Of a DNA stretch of 64,000 nt, positions 9,415 through 19,204 are shown piece after piece; the stretch's first letter is position 1, and every line of letters starts with the position of its first letter. The position numbers and the translations under genes were made by a program. A model generated the notes under the pieces. The model was not told the origin of the DNA and ran no database searches. It was given only the letters and a program-made list of their open reading frames with translations. The stretch comes from CAVQEK01 sp963711495 (lineage in GTDB: Bacteria > Bacteroidota > Bacteroidia > Cytophagales > Cyclobacteriaceae): the NCBI GenBank assembly GCA_963711495.1, contig CAVQEK010000004.1, forward strand, positions 2,780,503 to 2,844,502. The letters are read 5' to 3'.

Positions 9415-9807
9415 ATGGCCAAAACGAAATTTACCTATGAATATGAATTCAATGCCTCCAAAAAGATGCTTTATCCATATTTTTCTACTGCCAGTGGTTT
9501 ATCACAATGGTTTGCGGATGATGTAAATATCGATGAGGATCATAATTTCAGTTTTATTTGGGAAGGTGAAGATCATAAAGCAAAAATGGTAAGTCATCGC
9601 ACAAATAGTTTTGTTAAATTTGAGTTTATAGAAGATCAGCTAGATAACGGAGATCCTAATTATGTTGAATTTAAATTGGATCTCAATGAACTAACACAAA
9701 CCACCTTTGTTAAAATTATTGATTATTCAGATTGGGATGATAAGGAAGAACAATCTGAACTTTGGCAAAACCTGCTTCAATCCCTGAAGGAAACAGTTGG
9801 TGGATAG
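9415..9807 (+). CDS. START-like (SRPBCC fold) domain protein
   Basis: A 130-residue soluble protein whose pattern (YEYEFNASKKMLYPYFSTASGLSQWFADDV, WEGEDHKAKMV, FVKIIDYSD) matches the Bacteroidota START-like/AHSA1-type helix-grip fold, a single hydrophobic-ligand cavity domain. The start is the ATG at 9415; an upstream TTG at 9406 adds only three residues. It precedes the LptF/LptG-type permease gene by 82 bases, and I infer no shared function. The ligand is unknown. Confidence 0.75.
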   Translation: MAKTKFTYEYEFNASKKMLYPYFSTASGLSQWFADDVNIDEDHNFSFIWEGEDHKAKMVSHRTNSFVKFEFIEDQLDNGDPNYVEFKLDLNELTQTTFVKIIDYSDWDDKEEQSELWQNLLQSLKETVGG

Positions 9808-9889
9808 AATTATCTGAATTTTATTCTAAAAATTATAATAATCGCACTCAATTGATGTTTTTGGTTTAGTGCGTTCAGTGAGGTCTTTC

Positions 9890-11794
9890 ATGAAAAAACT
9901 CGATAAACTAATTCTCTCTTCTTTTCTTGGCCCCTTTATCCTCACTTTTTTTGTTGTGATTTTCATTCTCCTTTCACAGTTCATGCTCAAATATTTTGAT
10001 GAGATTGTTGGAAAGGATTTGAGTTTTGACATCATCGCTCAACTGATTTTTTATTTTAGTATTTTCATGACCCCCAATGCTTTTCCGTTAGCTGTCTTGC
10101 TTTCTTGTTTAATGACTTACGGCAATCTTGGGCAACATTTTGAACTGACAGCTATTAAAGGTGCCGGAATCTCGCTGATTAGGACGTTGGTGCCAATATT
10201 TATTTTCAGTGTGCTACTCTCCATTGCGGCTTATTTTTCAAATAATTATATCGTGCCCAGGGCCAATCTGAAAGCATTTAGCTTGTTGTATGATGTAAAA
10301 CAGAAGAAGCCAGCCATGGAGATAAAAGAAGGGACTTTTTATAATGGCATTGATGGATACAGCATTAAAATCAATAAAAAATATCCTGATGGCAGGTCAC
10401 TGAAAGATTTAATCATTTATGATCATACCCAGGGAAATGGTAATCGGAATGTAATTCTGGCAGACTCAGGTCAGATGTACAACATTTTAGACAACCGATA
10501 TCTTATTTTGGAACTGTTCAATGGCCATAGCTATTCGGAACAGGATACAAGAAGAAGCAGCTATCGTTCCTCAGATCCGGAACCTTTCGTGAGGAATAAT
10601 TTCAAGCAAAGTAAGATGGCTTTTAGTATGGCTTCTTTCGATCTCAAAAGAACTAAAGAAGAACTTTTTGCCGGTAACCGGTTGATGAAAAATACTCATC
10701 AATTGAAGACAGATATTGATTCAATGCGTACGACTTATACCAATTTAAAAGAAGATATTCAGGACAACAGTTTTGGTTTTTTCGAATATCATATGGCAGA
10801 CGTACTCAAACAGTACAGGGAAAGAGCATTGCAAAGAGAAAATGAACGCAGAAAAAGAGAATTGGAGGAAGCTGAGAAAAAAATGGGACAAAAGAGCCAT
10901 ATAAACAATTCAACAACCAGTATCAATGAACCGCTATCCGATTCTGCGGGTATAGATATTGAAACCAAAACGCCTTATTCTATAGATTTGGCCAAAGTTA
11001 AAAACATTAAATTACCGACTGATACCAATAAAATGGCTTCCTTGAAAAATGTAAATGCCAACCAGGGAAGGTCATCTGCTATTTTCAATCAAAAAAACAT
11101 CGAAAGTGTGACGAAAACTGGTAAGACTACAATAAATAAAAGAATAACTAAACAGAAAAAAATATTGAGTACCGATTCAGTGTCAAAAAACGAATCATTA
11201 ATTGCCAAGGGTTCTGTTAATGACAAACAGCCTCTAGATTCACTCGAAAACCAAGTGGATTCTTCAAAGACGGCTTTGAAAAAAATTGATAGTCTTTTTC
11301 AGACTCAAATGTATCAAAATGTATCGATAAGTCGATCGTTAGCGCAGGTACGCCATGTTAAAAATCGCCTGATGATCCAGACAGATCAATTGGAAAAACT
11401 CAAAACAGAAACCAACAAATTTGAATTAGAGCGCTACAAGAAACTGTCATACGCCATAACAATCCTGATGATGTTTTTAATAGGAGCTCCATTAGGGGCG
11501 ATCATCAAAAAAGGAGGGCTTGGTATTCCTGTGCTGATATCCATCATGTTCTTCATTCTATTTTACGTAATTTCAATGATCTGTGAAAAATGGACGAGGC
11601 AGGATGTAATGGATCCATTTTTAGCTGCATGGATGGCAAACATCATTTTATTCCCAATAGGATTGTTTTTACTACGACAGGCGAAAAATGACGCGAGATT
11701 GCTTGAGACTGATTTTTACAGCGTGTTATTATTTAATCTCAAGAAGAAATATAAAAGGTATAGAAATAAAGTAAACCTTAAGATGGCGAATTAG
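9890..11794 (+). CDS. LptF/LptG-family lipopolysaccharide export permease
   Basis: An inner-membrane permease of the YjgP/YjgQ family, which with LptB/LptC extracts LPS toward the periplasmic bridge. Three N-terminal membrane helices (about residues 12-32, 50-75, 97-118) and three C-terminal ones (about 520-605) flank a jellyroll-like region and a long insert. The family landmark PFILTF near the start and the small-residue region IGAPLGAIIKKGGLG near the end are visible. Residues 270-500 are a poorly conserved, charged, Ser/Thr/Asn/Lys-rich insert, which accounts for the length of 634 against about 360 in E. coli. The start is ATG 9890 rather than GTG 9869. LptF and LptG cannot be told apart. 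Confidence 0.88.
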   Translation: MKKLDKLILSSFLGPFILTFFVVIFILLSQFMLKYFDEIVGKDLSFDIIAQLIFYFSIFMTPNAFPLAVLLSCLMTYGNLGQHFELTAIKGAGISLIRTLVPIFIFSVLLSIAAYFSNNYIVPRANLKAFSLLYDVKQKKPAMEIKEGTFYNGIDGYSIKINKKYPDGRSLKDLIIYDHTQGNGNRNVILADSGQMYNILDNRYLILELFNGHSYSEQDTRRSSYRSSDPEPFVRNNFKQSKMAFSMASFDLKRTKEELFAGNRLMKNTHQLKTDIDSMRTTYTNLKEDIQDNSFGFFEYHMADVLKQYRERALQRENERRKRELEEAEKKMGQKSHINNSTTSINEPLSDSAGIDIETKTPYSIDLAKVKNIKLPTDTNKMASLKNVNANQGRSSAIFNQKNIESVTKTGKTTINKRITKQKKILSTDSVSKNESLIAKGSVNDKQPLDSLENQVDSSKTALKKIDSLFQTQMYQNVSISRSLAQVRHVKNRLMIQTDQLEKLKTETNKFELERYKKLSYAITILMMFLIGAPLGAIIKKGGLGIPVLISIMFFILFYVISMICEKWTRQDVMDPFLAAWMANIILFPIGLFLLRQAKNDARLLETDFYSVLLFNLKKKYKRYRNKVNLKMAN

Positions 11795-11825
11795 TTGGTT
11801 ATGAATTACTGTTTATGTAATTTTG
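11795..11825 (+). promoter_or_regulatory. Bacteroidota primary-sigma promoter of rpsO
   Basis: TTGG at 11795-11798, exactly 19 bases, then TAATTTTG at 11818-11825 (consensus TAnnTTTG). The spacing and both boxes match the Bacteroidota housekeeping promoter. The predicted start near 11832 leaves a leader of about 27 bases before the rpsO ATG at 11859. Confidence 0.75.
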
Positions 11826-11858
11826 CAAACTTTTAAAATAAACTCAAATTTAGCTAAC

Positions 11859-12134
11859 ATGTATTTGACAAAAGACAAAAAAGAAGAACTTTTTGCAAAG
11901 CATGGTTGGTTAAAGTCGAAGGGAGACACTGGTTCTGCAGAATCGCAGGTTGCTCTTTTTACTTATCGAATCAACCATTTGACGCAACATCTCAAATTAA
12001 ACAAAAAAGATTATTCGTCACGTCTGGGATTGCTTAGACTCGTTGGGAAACGAAGAAGATTGCTTGATTATCTATTTAAAAAGGATATTGTAAGATACAG
12101 GGCAATTATCAAGGAATTGAATATAAGAAAATAA
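11859..12134 (+). CDS. rpsO: 30S ribosomal protein S15
   Basis: A 91-residue primary binder of the 16S rRNA central domain. Family hallmarks are the stretch from DTGSAESQVALFTYRINHLT through LKLNKKDYSSRLGLLRLV to KRRRLLDYL. The start is ATG 11859; an upstream TTG at 11823 lies within the promoter's -7 box region and is not credible. It is followed by a strong terminator and then pnp, the conserved rpsO-pnp order. Confidence 0.97.
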   Translation: MYLTKDKKEELFAKHGWLKSKGDTGSAESQVALFTYRINHLTQHLKLNKKDYSSRLGLLRLVGKRRRLLDYLFKKDIVRYRAIIKELNIRK

Positions 12135-12142
12135 GGAAAATT

Positions 12143-12177
12143 GAAGGAATCCCGCCTGTGGCGGGATTCCTTCTTTT
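12143..12177 (+). terminator. Strong terminator between rpsO and pnp
   Basis: A perfect 14-bp stem, GAAGGAATCCCGCC (12143-12156) with GGCGGGATTCCTTC (12160-12173), a 3-base loop and a TTTT tail. It sits 66 bases before the pnp ATG, so pnp is expressed by readthrough or from its own start. Such a stem is also a plausible processing site for RNase III/PNPase feedback. Confidence 0.9.
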
Positions 12178-12238
12178 CATTCAATCCTTACCAAAAGGAT
12201 CACACCTAAATTCTATTTTATTTTTATTAAGAAATTTT

Positions 12239-14380
12239 ATGTCACCAAATGCAATTAAAAAGTCCCTCAAATTAAGTGATGGGAGAGAAATCACGGTAGA
12301 AACTGGAAAATTAGCAAAACAAGCAGATGGTTCTGTAGTAGTGAGAATGGGAGACACCATGTTGCTGGCCACCATAGTATCAAAAGAAGAGGCGGTTGAA
12401 GGTGCTGATTTTTTACCATTATCGGTAGACTATCAGGAGAAATTCGCTGCTGCCGGCCGTATCCCGGGCGGATTCATAAAACGAGAAGGAAAATTATCGG
12501 ATCATGAAGTATTGGTGAGTCGACTGGTAGACAGGGCACTGCGTCCATTATTTCCCGATGACTATCATGCCGAAACGCAGGTCAATATATTTTTAATTTC
12601 AGCAGATAATGAAGTTTATCCCGATGCGTTGGCAGCATTGGCGGCATCCTCAGCAATAGCAGTCTCGGATATTCCTTTTAACGGGCCAATATCGGAAGTG
12701 CGTGTAATTAAGCTTGAAGGGCAGTATATTGTGAATCCGAAAACGGAAGTAATAGACAATGCTGAATTGGATATTATTGTCGCTGCATCCATAGAAAATA
12801 TTATGATGGTCGAAGGAGAACTCAATGAGTGCTCCGAAGATGACCTTTTAGAAGCATTGAAGGTGGCGCATGAAGCCATAAAAGACCAGTGTAAATTGCA
12901 GATTGAATTGGCCGAGGCAGTGGGGTCTGTCAAAAAACGGGAATATTCTCATGAAACCAATGATGAGGCACTGGAAAAAGAACTGTTTGAAAAATATTAT
13001 GACCGCTATTATGAAGTAGCTAAGCAGGCTTTAACCAATAAAAAGGAAAGAAAAAATGCTTTTAAAGCCATTAAAGAAGAATATGTTGCGAGTTTACCTG
13101 AAGATCACGAGATAGATCCGAACCTGATCAATAAATATTTTGGCAAAATAGAGAAAAAAGCCGCCAGAAATCTCGTGCTCAATGAACGATATAGACTGGA
13201 CGGCAGAAAATTGGATGAAATCAGACCAATATGGTGTGAAGTGGATTATTTGCCTACCGCCCATGGTTCAGCAGTTTTTACCCGGGGAGAAACACAATCA
13301 TTGACCACCGTAACCTTGGGTACCAAACTCGATGAACAAACTATCGATGGCGCGATGATCACCGGAACAAGAAAATTCATCTTGCATTATAACTTTCCGG
13401 GATTTTCTACTGGTGAAGTGAAACCTAACCGGGGTCCGGGCCGTAGAGAGGTAGGACACGGCAATCTGGCTCAACGTGCATTAAAAAAAGTATTGCCAAC
13501 GGGGGAAGATAATCCTTATACAGTACGCGTGGTTTCGGATATTCTCGAATCGAATGGTTCGTCTTCTATGGCTACCGTTTGTGCAGGTACTTTAGCCTTA
13601 ATGGATACTGGAATAAAAATAAAAGCTCCGGTTTCGGGAATAGCAATGGGAATGATCTCAGACCCCGACACTGGAAAATATGCCATTTTATCTGATATCC
13701 TGGGAGATGAAGATCACCTGGGTGATATGGACTTCAAAGTAACGGGGACTGAAAACGGGATTACTGCCTGTCAAATGGATATTAAAATCGATGGTTTATC
13801 TTATGAGGTGTTGAAAGAAGCACTGGAACAAGCTAAAAAAGGCCGGATGCATATTTTAGGGATTATGAAAGAGACGATTGCCGGGCCTCGGGCTGATTTC
13901 AAACCAAATGCTCCAAGATTCTCAACAATTTATATTGATAGAGAGTTTATAGGAGCAGTGATAGGTCCCGGTGGAAAAGTGGTGCAGGAAATACAACGCG
14001 AAACAGGCGTTACCATCGTTATTGAAGAAATCGATAATAAAGGGGTAGTGCATATTTATGCATCTGACATGGAAAAACTTGAAGAAGCTCAAAAAAGGAT
14101 CAAAGCCATTGTGGCTATTCCTGAAGTGGGCCAGATTTATGATGGTATCGTAAAATCGATTACACCTTTTGGAGCATTTGTTGAATTCATGCCGGGTAAA
14201 GAAGGTTTATTGCACATTTCTGAAATCAAATGGGAACGAATCAATAGCTTGGATAATATTCTGGAAGTGGGAGAAGATGTGAAGGTGAAATTGATTGATG
14301 TGGATCGAAAGACAGGGAAATATCGGCTGTCACGAAAAGTATTGTTGCCGAAACCAGAACCTAAGAACGATAGGGGATAG
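12239..14380 (+). CDS. pnp: Polyribonucleotide nucleotidyltransferase (PNPase)
   Basis: A phosphorolytic 3'-5' exoribonuclease of RNA decay. At 713 residues it has two RNase PH-like domains; the second holds RGETQSLTTVTLGT and GRREVGHGNLAQRAL. An all-helical linker lies between them. A KH domain follows with the GxxG loop IGPGGKVVQEI, then an S1 domain (YDGIVKSITPFGAFVEFMPG). The start is ATG 12239 (MSPNAIKKSLKLSDGREI); the frame is open upstream through the terminator but that part is not conserved. Confidence 0.97.
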   Translation: MSPNAIKKSLKLSDGREITVETGKLAKQADGSVVVRMGDTMLLATIVSKEEAVEGADFLPLSVDYQEKFAAAGRIPGGFIKREGKLSDHEVLVSRLVDRALRPLFPDDYHAETQVNIFLISADNEVYPDALAALAASSAIAVSDIPFNGPISEVRVIKLEGQYIVNPKTEVIDNAELDIIVAASIENIMMVEGELNECSEDDLLEALKVAHEAIKDQCKLQIELAEAVGSVKKREYSHETNDEALEKELFEKYYDRYYEVAKQALTNKKERKNAFKAIKEEYVASLPEDHEIDPNLINKYFGKIEKKAARNLVLNERYRLDGRKLDEIRPIWCEVDYLPTAHGSAVFTRGETQSLTTVTLGTKLDEQTIDGAMITGTRKFILHYNFPGFSTGEVKPNRGPGRREVGHGNLAQRALKKVLPTGEDNPYTVRVVSDILESNGSSSMATVCAGTLALMDTGIKIKAPVSGIAMGMISDPDTGKYAILSDILGDEDHLGDMDFKVTGTENGITACQMDIKIDGLSYEVLKEALEQAKKGRMHILGIMKETIAGPRADFKPNAPRFSTIYIDREFIGAVIGPGGKVVQEIQRETGVTIVIEEIDNKGVVHIYASDMEKLEEAQKRIKAIVAIPEVGQIYDGIVKSITPFGAFVEFMPGKEGLLHISEIKWERINSLDNILEVGEDVKVKLIDVDRKTGKYRLSRKVLLPKPEPKNDRG

Positions 14381-14498
14381 GGATTTTGTAAATGTTTTAA
14401 TTTATAAATTCTCGATTTAATATTATATTAAACAGTTTTTGCAGGAACTAAAACAACGAGCTCAAGCGTTTTCAGTACAAAACAATAATAAATAGCCA

Positions 14499-15362
14499 AT
14501 GAGACAACTAAAAATTAGCAAACAAATAACGAACAGAGAAAGCCAGTCTCTTGACAAGTATCTTCAGGAAATTGGTAAGGTGGATCTGCTCACACCAGAT
14601 GAGGAGGTGGAACTGGCGAAGCGGATCAGGGAAGGTGATCAGATGGCATTGGAAAAACTAACAAAGGCTAATTTAAGGTTTGTCGTTTCAGTAGCAAAAC
14701 AATATCAGAACCAGGGTCTTTCATTGGGCGATTTGATCAATGAAGGTAATCTTGGTCTTATAAAAGCCGCTCAACGTTTCGACGAAACCCGTGGTTTTAA
14801 ATTTATTTCATACGCCGTTTGGTGGATCAGGCAATCCATTTTGCAGGCTTTGGCAGAACAATCCAGGATTGTAAGGTTGCCTTTGAATCGAGTAGGATCA
14901 TTGAACAAGATTTCAAAAACATTTTCTGAACTGGAACAAAAATACGAAAGAGAACCATCACCGGATGAATTGGCAGATGTGCTGGAAGTAACAACGGCAG
15001 AAGTTGTCGATACCATGAAAATTTCGGGTCGGCATGTGTCTATGGATGCTCCATTTGTCCAGGGTGAAGAAAACAGCTTGTTGGATGTTTTGGAAAATGA
15101 TACCGAAGAAACACCTGACAATGGCTTGATGACGGATTCTTTGCGTAAAGAAGTACAGCGAGCATTATCTACACTTACCCAGCGCGAAGCGGATGTGATC
15201 ACACTTTATTTTGGATTGAATGGTGAGCACTCCATGACTTTGGAGGAGATTGGCGAAAAATTCAACCTCACCAGGGAACGGGTAAGGCAAATAAAGGAAA
15301 AGGCTATCCGGCGATTGCGCCATACTTCAAGAAGCAAAGCATTGAAACCTTATTTGGGATAA
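14499..15362 (+). CDS. rpoD: Primary sigma-70 factor RpoD/SigA
   Basis: The housekeeping sigma factor. Region 1.2 (DKYLQEIGKVDLLTPDEEVE), region 2 (NLRFVVSVAKQYQNQGLSLG then DLINEGNLGLIKAAQRFD, and YAVWWIRQSILQAL), region 3 and region 4 (ITLYFGLNGEHSMTLEEIGE with LTRERVRQIKEKAIRRLR) are all present. It is only 287 residues because it lacks region 1.1 and the non-conserved insert, as is normal in Bacteroidota. It presumably reads the TAnnTTTG promoters noted here. A terminator follows. Confidence 0.96.
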   Translation: MRQLKISKQITNRESQSLDKYLQEIGKVDLLTPDEEVELAKRIREGDQMALEKLTKANLRFVVSVAKQYQNQGLSLGDLINEGNLGLIKAAQRFDETRGFKFISYAVWWIRQSILQALAEQSRIVRLPLNRVGSLNKISKTFSELEQKYEREPSPDELADVLEVTTAEVVDTMKISGRHVSMDAPFVQGEENSLLDVLENDTEETPDNGLMTDSLRKEVQRALSTLTQREADVITLYFGLNGEHSMTLEEIGEKFNLTRERVRQIKEKAIRRLRHTSRSKALKPYLG

Positions 15363-15387
15363 AATAGTTATGTAATTGATGATACAG

Positions 15388-15413
15388 AAGGTCTCGTTTT
15401 GAGGCCTTTTTTT
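15388..15413 (+). terminator. Terminator after rpoD
   Basis: AAGGTCTC (15388-15395) pairs with GAGGCCTT (15401-15408) with one G-T wobble across a GTTTT loop, then a run of seven T residues. Confidence 0.8.
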
Positions 15414-15462
15414 GTGGTCGAATTGAAAAAACAATCGTTTAATTTTATAAAAGTTTTTTAAT

Positions 15463-16398
15463 ATGGAAGATGCAGTTAATGTGTTGATCCTTGGTTCCGG
15501 ACCAGCCGGGTATACAGCTGCGATTTATGCAGCACGGGCCGGATTAAATCCTGTGTTATACCAGGGTGATCAACCGGGTGGACAATTGACCATTACCAAT
15601 GATGTAGAAAATTATCCCGGATATCCTGATGGAGTCAATGGACCCCAAATGATGGTTGAATTCCAGCAGCAATCCGAACGCTTTGGCGCTGACATCAGAT
15701 ATGGATTGGCAACATCGGTAAATCTGAATGCACACCCTTTTGAAGTGACCATCGATGAAGATGAAGTCATCAAAGCAAAGTCTGTCATTATTTCAACCGG
15801 AGCTTCAGCCAAATGGCTAGGTTTGGAATCTGAAAAAAGACTGAATAGCAAGGGTGTATCTGCTTGTGCCGTTTGTGATGGATTTTTCTTCAAGGGTCAG
15901 GAAGTGGCTGTGGTTGGTGGTGGTGATACAGCATGTGAAGAGGCCACCTATCTATCAAAATTATGTAAAAAAGTGCATTTGATAGTTCGACGTGATGAAT
16001 TGCGCGCATCAAACATCATGCAAAAACGCCTATTCAATGCCCCAAATATCGAGGTGCACTGGCATACAGAAACGGACGAAATCCTTGGAGAAAAAGAAGT
16101 GGAAGGAGTGAGGGTATTTAATAATCAGACTGGCGAAAAGACCGTTATTCCAGTACAAGGATTTTTTGTGGCAATTGGTCATAAACCGAATACAGGGATA
16201 TTTAAAGGTTTTATTGATATGGATGAAATGGGTTATATTAAAACCGTTCCCGGTACTTCAAAAACAAATATTGAAGGAGTTTTTGCCGCAGGTGACGCTC
16301 AGGACAAGCACTATCGTCAGGCAGTGACTGCTGCCGGAACGGGTTGTATGGCTGCCCTGGACGCCGAACGTTGGCTCGGCACTCAAGAATTGGTGTAA
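15463..16398 (+). CDS. trxB: Thioredoxin-disulfide reductase
   Basis: An NADPH-dependent flavoenzyme that reduces thioredoxin. The FAD site is GSGPAGYTAA near residue 11, the redox pair is Cys135/Cys138 in CAVCDG, the NADPH-binding motif is GGGDTACEEATYL, and the C-terminal FAD motif is VFAAGDAQDKHYRQAVTAAG. The length of 311 is standard. The neighbouring bshB1 belongs to another low-molecular-weight thiol pathway, so the pair may reflect a redox-homeostasis grouping, though they are separated by about 195 bases. Confidence 0.95.
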   Translation: MEDAVNVLILGSGPAGYTAAIYAARAGLNPVLYQGDQPGGQLTITNDVENYPGYPDGVNGPQMMVEFQQQSERFGADIRYGLATSVNLNAHPFEVTIDEDEVIKAKSVIISTGASAKWLGLESEKRLNSKGVSACAVCDGFFFKGQEVAVVGGGDTACEEATYLSKLCKKVHLIVRRDELRASNIMQKRLFNAPNIEVHWHTETDEILGEKEVEGVRVFNNQTGEKTVIPVQGFFVAIGHKPNTGIFKGFIDMDEMGYIKTVPGTSKTNIEGVFAAGDAQDKHYRQAVTAAGTGCMAALDAERWLGTQELV

Positions 16399-16592
16399 CT
16401 AAAATATCAAATCCTTTTTGGCCACTGTTTTTATCAACTTCTTGGCTGAAAAGGATTTTTCTTTGCATTTTGCAAAAATGTACAATTTTCCCAGATGCGT
16501 GCGATCCGTAATTTTGTCTTTTTATTTTTGATGAAAAGTACTTTGCCATCAATGAAAAGAACGAATCATAGAATTTGTAAACAGATTATTTC

Positions 16593-17309
16593 ATGAAACT
16601 GGATATACTGATTTTTGCTTCACACCCTGATGACATGGAATTAACCTGCGCTGGCACGGTAGCAAGTCACATAGCTCAAGGAAAAAAAGTAGGAGTGATT
16701 GATCTCACTGCCGGTGAAATGGGAACACGCGGTACACCTGAAATCAGAGAGCAAGAATCCATGGCTTCTGCCAAAATACTCAACTTGACCATTCGGGAAA
16801 ATTTAAGGTTACCGGATATTTTTTTTAAAAATGATCGCAATTCCCAGGAACATATAATCAGGATGATCCGCAGGTTTCAGCCGGATATTGTCCTGGCCAA
16901 TGCCATTTCTGATCGCCACCCGGACCATGGTCGGGCAGCCGGGTTGGTGAAGGATGCGTTTTTTTTGGCAGGATTATCAAAAATAGAGACATTTTACGAT
17001 GGGGAAAGACAAATCCACTTTCGTCCACGCTTACTTTATCATTATATTCAGAGCAATTATATCGAACCCGATTTTATTGTAGATGTGTCTGACTTCTGGG
17101 AACTTAAATTAAAATCAGTCAGAGCATTTAAGTCTCAGTTTTATGACCCCAACAGTACGGAACCGGAAACCTACATTTCATCGCCCGATTTCATGGAATT
17201 TATAGAAGCGAGAGGAAGAGCATTCGGACATCGGATTGGTGTCAAATACGGTGAGGGTTTTACCATTAATCGCACCCTTGGAGTGAAAGACCTGTTTTCT
17301 TTAATCTGA
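16593..17309 (+). CDS. bshB1: Bacillithiol biosynthesis deacetylase BshB1
   Basis: A zinc-dependent N-acetylglucosaminyl-malate deacetylase of bacillithiol synthesis, LmbE/PIG-L fold. The zinc motif HPDD (His11, Asp13, Asp14) followed by MELTCAGT, then LTAGEMGTRGTPEIREQES, and later SDRHPDHGRAA with the third ligand, match BshB1 closely at the normal length (238). The 3' end overlaps the convergent glycosyltransferase gene by nine bases. The other bsh genes are not in the window. Confidence 0.92.
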   Translation: MKLDILIFASHPDDMELTCAGTVASHIAQGKKVGVIDLTAGEMGTRGTPEIREQESMASAKILNLTIRENLRLPDIFFKNDRNSQEHIIRMIRRFQPDIVLANAISDRHPDHGRAAGLVKDAFFLAGLSKIETFYDGERQIHFRPRLLYHYIQSNYIEPDFIVDVSDFWELKLKSVRAFKSQFYDPNSTEPETYISSPDFMEFIEARGRAFGHRIGVKYGEGFTINRTLGVKDLFSLI

Positions 17310-18560
17310 TTGCCGATCCAGGAGCCGTAATTTTAATAAAAGATCAAGATTTTGAATTGGGGGATCATCTATTTTATAAGCATGTTGTAATAACAATCTT
17401 ACTGAATCTTCAACCGGTTGGTTGGGAAAATAATGGTCCCTGGAAAAATGAACATATTTTAAAAGTATAATACCACCAAACCATTGCCAGAATGATTTCA
17501 AAAAGCCCTCTGTATTTTTGGCATGATTCCTTATCCGGTTTATATGTTGTCCATAGTTGATTTTTAGCAAAAATGAGGCAATGTTTTCAGGGACAGATTC
17601 TTCCAGTAAATTCAAATCAAGTTTATTGGTGCTGGCTAAATCGGCTATTCTGAGGATAAATGACCGCAAATTTTCAAAGGTCTGCCAGTGGTAAGTGAGT
17701 AATTCCTGTGCTTGTTGACTGTATTTTATCATCGTAACACCGGTACCAAAAGGAACCCGCGAGGACATCCTTGAAGAAGGCCGAATCACGGTAGAATTTA
17801 AACGGCAAAATCCTCCCAAAGGGAAAATTTTGTGTAAAAAATAAAAATCTTCAGCGGCCTTTTTTTTGTTCATACCACCCTGTTTTTGATAAATATCAGA
17901 TCGCACTGCCATGCATGATCCAATGGTATGAAAAGCATATGGATAACCGGCGTACCGCAAAGCGTCGATATAATATCGAATGTGTAATTCGTAATTTATG
18001 ATGGCATTGTTGAGGGTTCCATCAGGGGATTTTAATGGATGTTCGAAATAAATTGTACAACCGGTAATATCATTTTTCTGATGGAATATTTGATATAATT
18101 CTGTAAGATAATTACTGTCACAAGTACAGTCGGCATCAAAATTGGCGATAATACCTTTTGGGTTTCCTGCGTATTCAAATCGCCATACCGCTTCATCCAT
18201 GCCAATTTTACGGGCCAGCCCAACTCCTGCGTCCTTCGTGGGTAGATCTGCGGCATAAATGGCATGAAACTTCAGCCAATTTGAATTATTCTTGAATGCA
18301 TATTGTCTGAAAACTTCAAAAGTTGTCGCATTTACCTTTTTAATGGAAGGATCTGCATTTTCACCATGATTGATCACCAGAATAACTTCACAGCAACAGG
18401 CTGGCTGATGACAATTTCTTATGGAATTTAAGGCTTCAAAAATATCTGGTTCATTAAAACATGGAATAACCACGATTATCGCTAAATCATCAGAAGCAGG
18501 AAATGCAATCTGTGGTTTTTGGTATGCATAGCGTTCAAGATAAATTGGGAGTGTCGCCAT
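17301..18560 (-). CDS. Family 2 glycosyltransferase
   Basis: A 419-residue GT-A fold transferase. The nucleotide-sugar binding start IIVVIPCFNEPDIFEALNSI and the metal-binding acidic motif ANFDADCTCDSNYL are visible, followed by an acceptor region with GGMNKKKAAEDFYFL, resembling the ED motif of GT2 enzymes. No membrane segments are evident, so it is probably cytosolic or peripheral. Its start overlaps the pdxH stop as TAATG, so it is likely translated after pdxH. Donor, acceptor and pathway are unknown. Confidence 0.8.
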   Translation of the reverse strand: MATLPIYLERYAYQKPQIAFPASDDLAIIVVIPCFNEPDIFEALNSIRNCHQPACCCEVILVINHGENADPSIKKVNATTFEVFRQYAFKNNSNWLKFHAIYAADLPTKDAGVGLARKIGMDEAVWRFEYAGNPKGIIANFDADCTCDSNYLTELYQIFHQKNDITGCTIYFEHPLKSPDGTLNNAIINYELHIRYYIDALRYAGYPYAFHTIGSCMAVRSDIYQKQGGMNKKKAAEDFYFLHKIFPLGGFCRLNSTVIRPSSRMSSRVPFGTGVTMIKYSQQAQELLTYHWQTFENLRSFILRIADLASTNKLDLNLLEESVPENIASFLLKINYGQHINRIRNHAKNTEGFLKSFWQWFGGIILLKYVHFSRDHYFPNQPVEDSVRLLLQHAYKIDDPPIQNLDLLLKLRLLDRQSD

Positions 18561-19204
18561 TACGGAGCCAATCTTTCAATTTTCCATTGACGGTCATTTT
18601 GTTGGGTGTATAAAATTCGGTCGTGCAATCTGCTGGGTCTGCCCTGCCAGAATTCAATTCGATCGGGGATGATGGCGTAACCGCCCCAAAATGATGGTCT
18701 GGGGACCTTTTTGCCCAGATAGCGGCTGGCTATTTTCAAAAAGCCAGCCATAATTTCGGTGCGACTATTGATCACCTGACTTTGGGGAGAAACACACGCT
18801 CCAATACGGCTTTTTCTCGGTCTGCTGTCAAAGTAGGCATCAGAAACTTCCGGAGGCACTTTTTCAACTTTGCCCTCAAAATGCACCTGTCGCTCAAGTT
18901 TCGGCCAAAAAAATGTTGCGGAAGCATATGGTGTATGGTTGAGATGCTGCCCCTTTCTGCTATTGTAGTTGGTGTAAAAAATCAATTTATCCTGATCTAT
19001 TCCTTTCAAAAGCACAACACGACTGGCTGGCCGACCTTCCGGAGACACTGTGGCAACGGTCATGGCGGTGGGTTCCTCCGCTTCTTCATCTATTGATTCC
19101 TGCAACCATTTACCAAATTGTTCCAGGGGATCACTGCTGACATGTTTAATATCCAGTGATTTTTTTTTGTAATCTTTTCTAATGACTGATAGATTCAATT
19201 TCAT
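18560..19204 (-). CDS. pdxH: Pyridoxamine 5'-phosphate oxidase
   Basis: An FMN enzyme that makes pyridoxal 5'-phosphate from pyridoxine or pyridoxamine phosphate. The family features are AMTVATVSPEGRPASRVVLLK, FYTNYNSRKGQHL, the substrate region ERQVHFEGKVEKV, QSQVI, and the C-terminal signature PDRIEFWQGRPSRLHDRILY. The length (214) is normal. It is the first gene of a two-gene minus-strand unit with the glycosyltransferase. Confidence 0.96.
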   Translation of the reverse strand: MKLNLSVIRKDYKKKSLDIKHVSSDPLEQFGKWLQESIDEEAEEPTAMTVATVSPEGRPASRVVLLKGIDQDKLIFYTNYNSRKGQHLNHTPYASATFFWPKLERQVHFEGKVEKVPPEVSDAYFDSRPRKSRIGACVSPQSQVINSRTEIMAGFLKIASRYLGKKVPRPSFWGGYAIIPDRIEFWQGRPSRLHDRILYTQQNDRQWKIERLAP

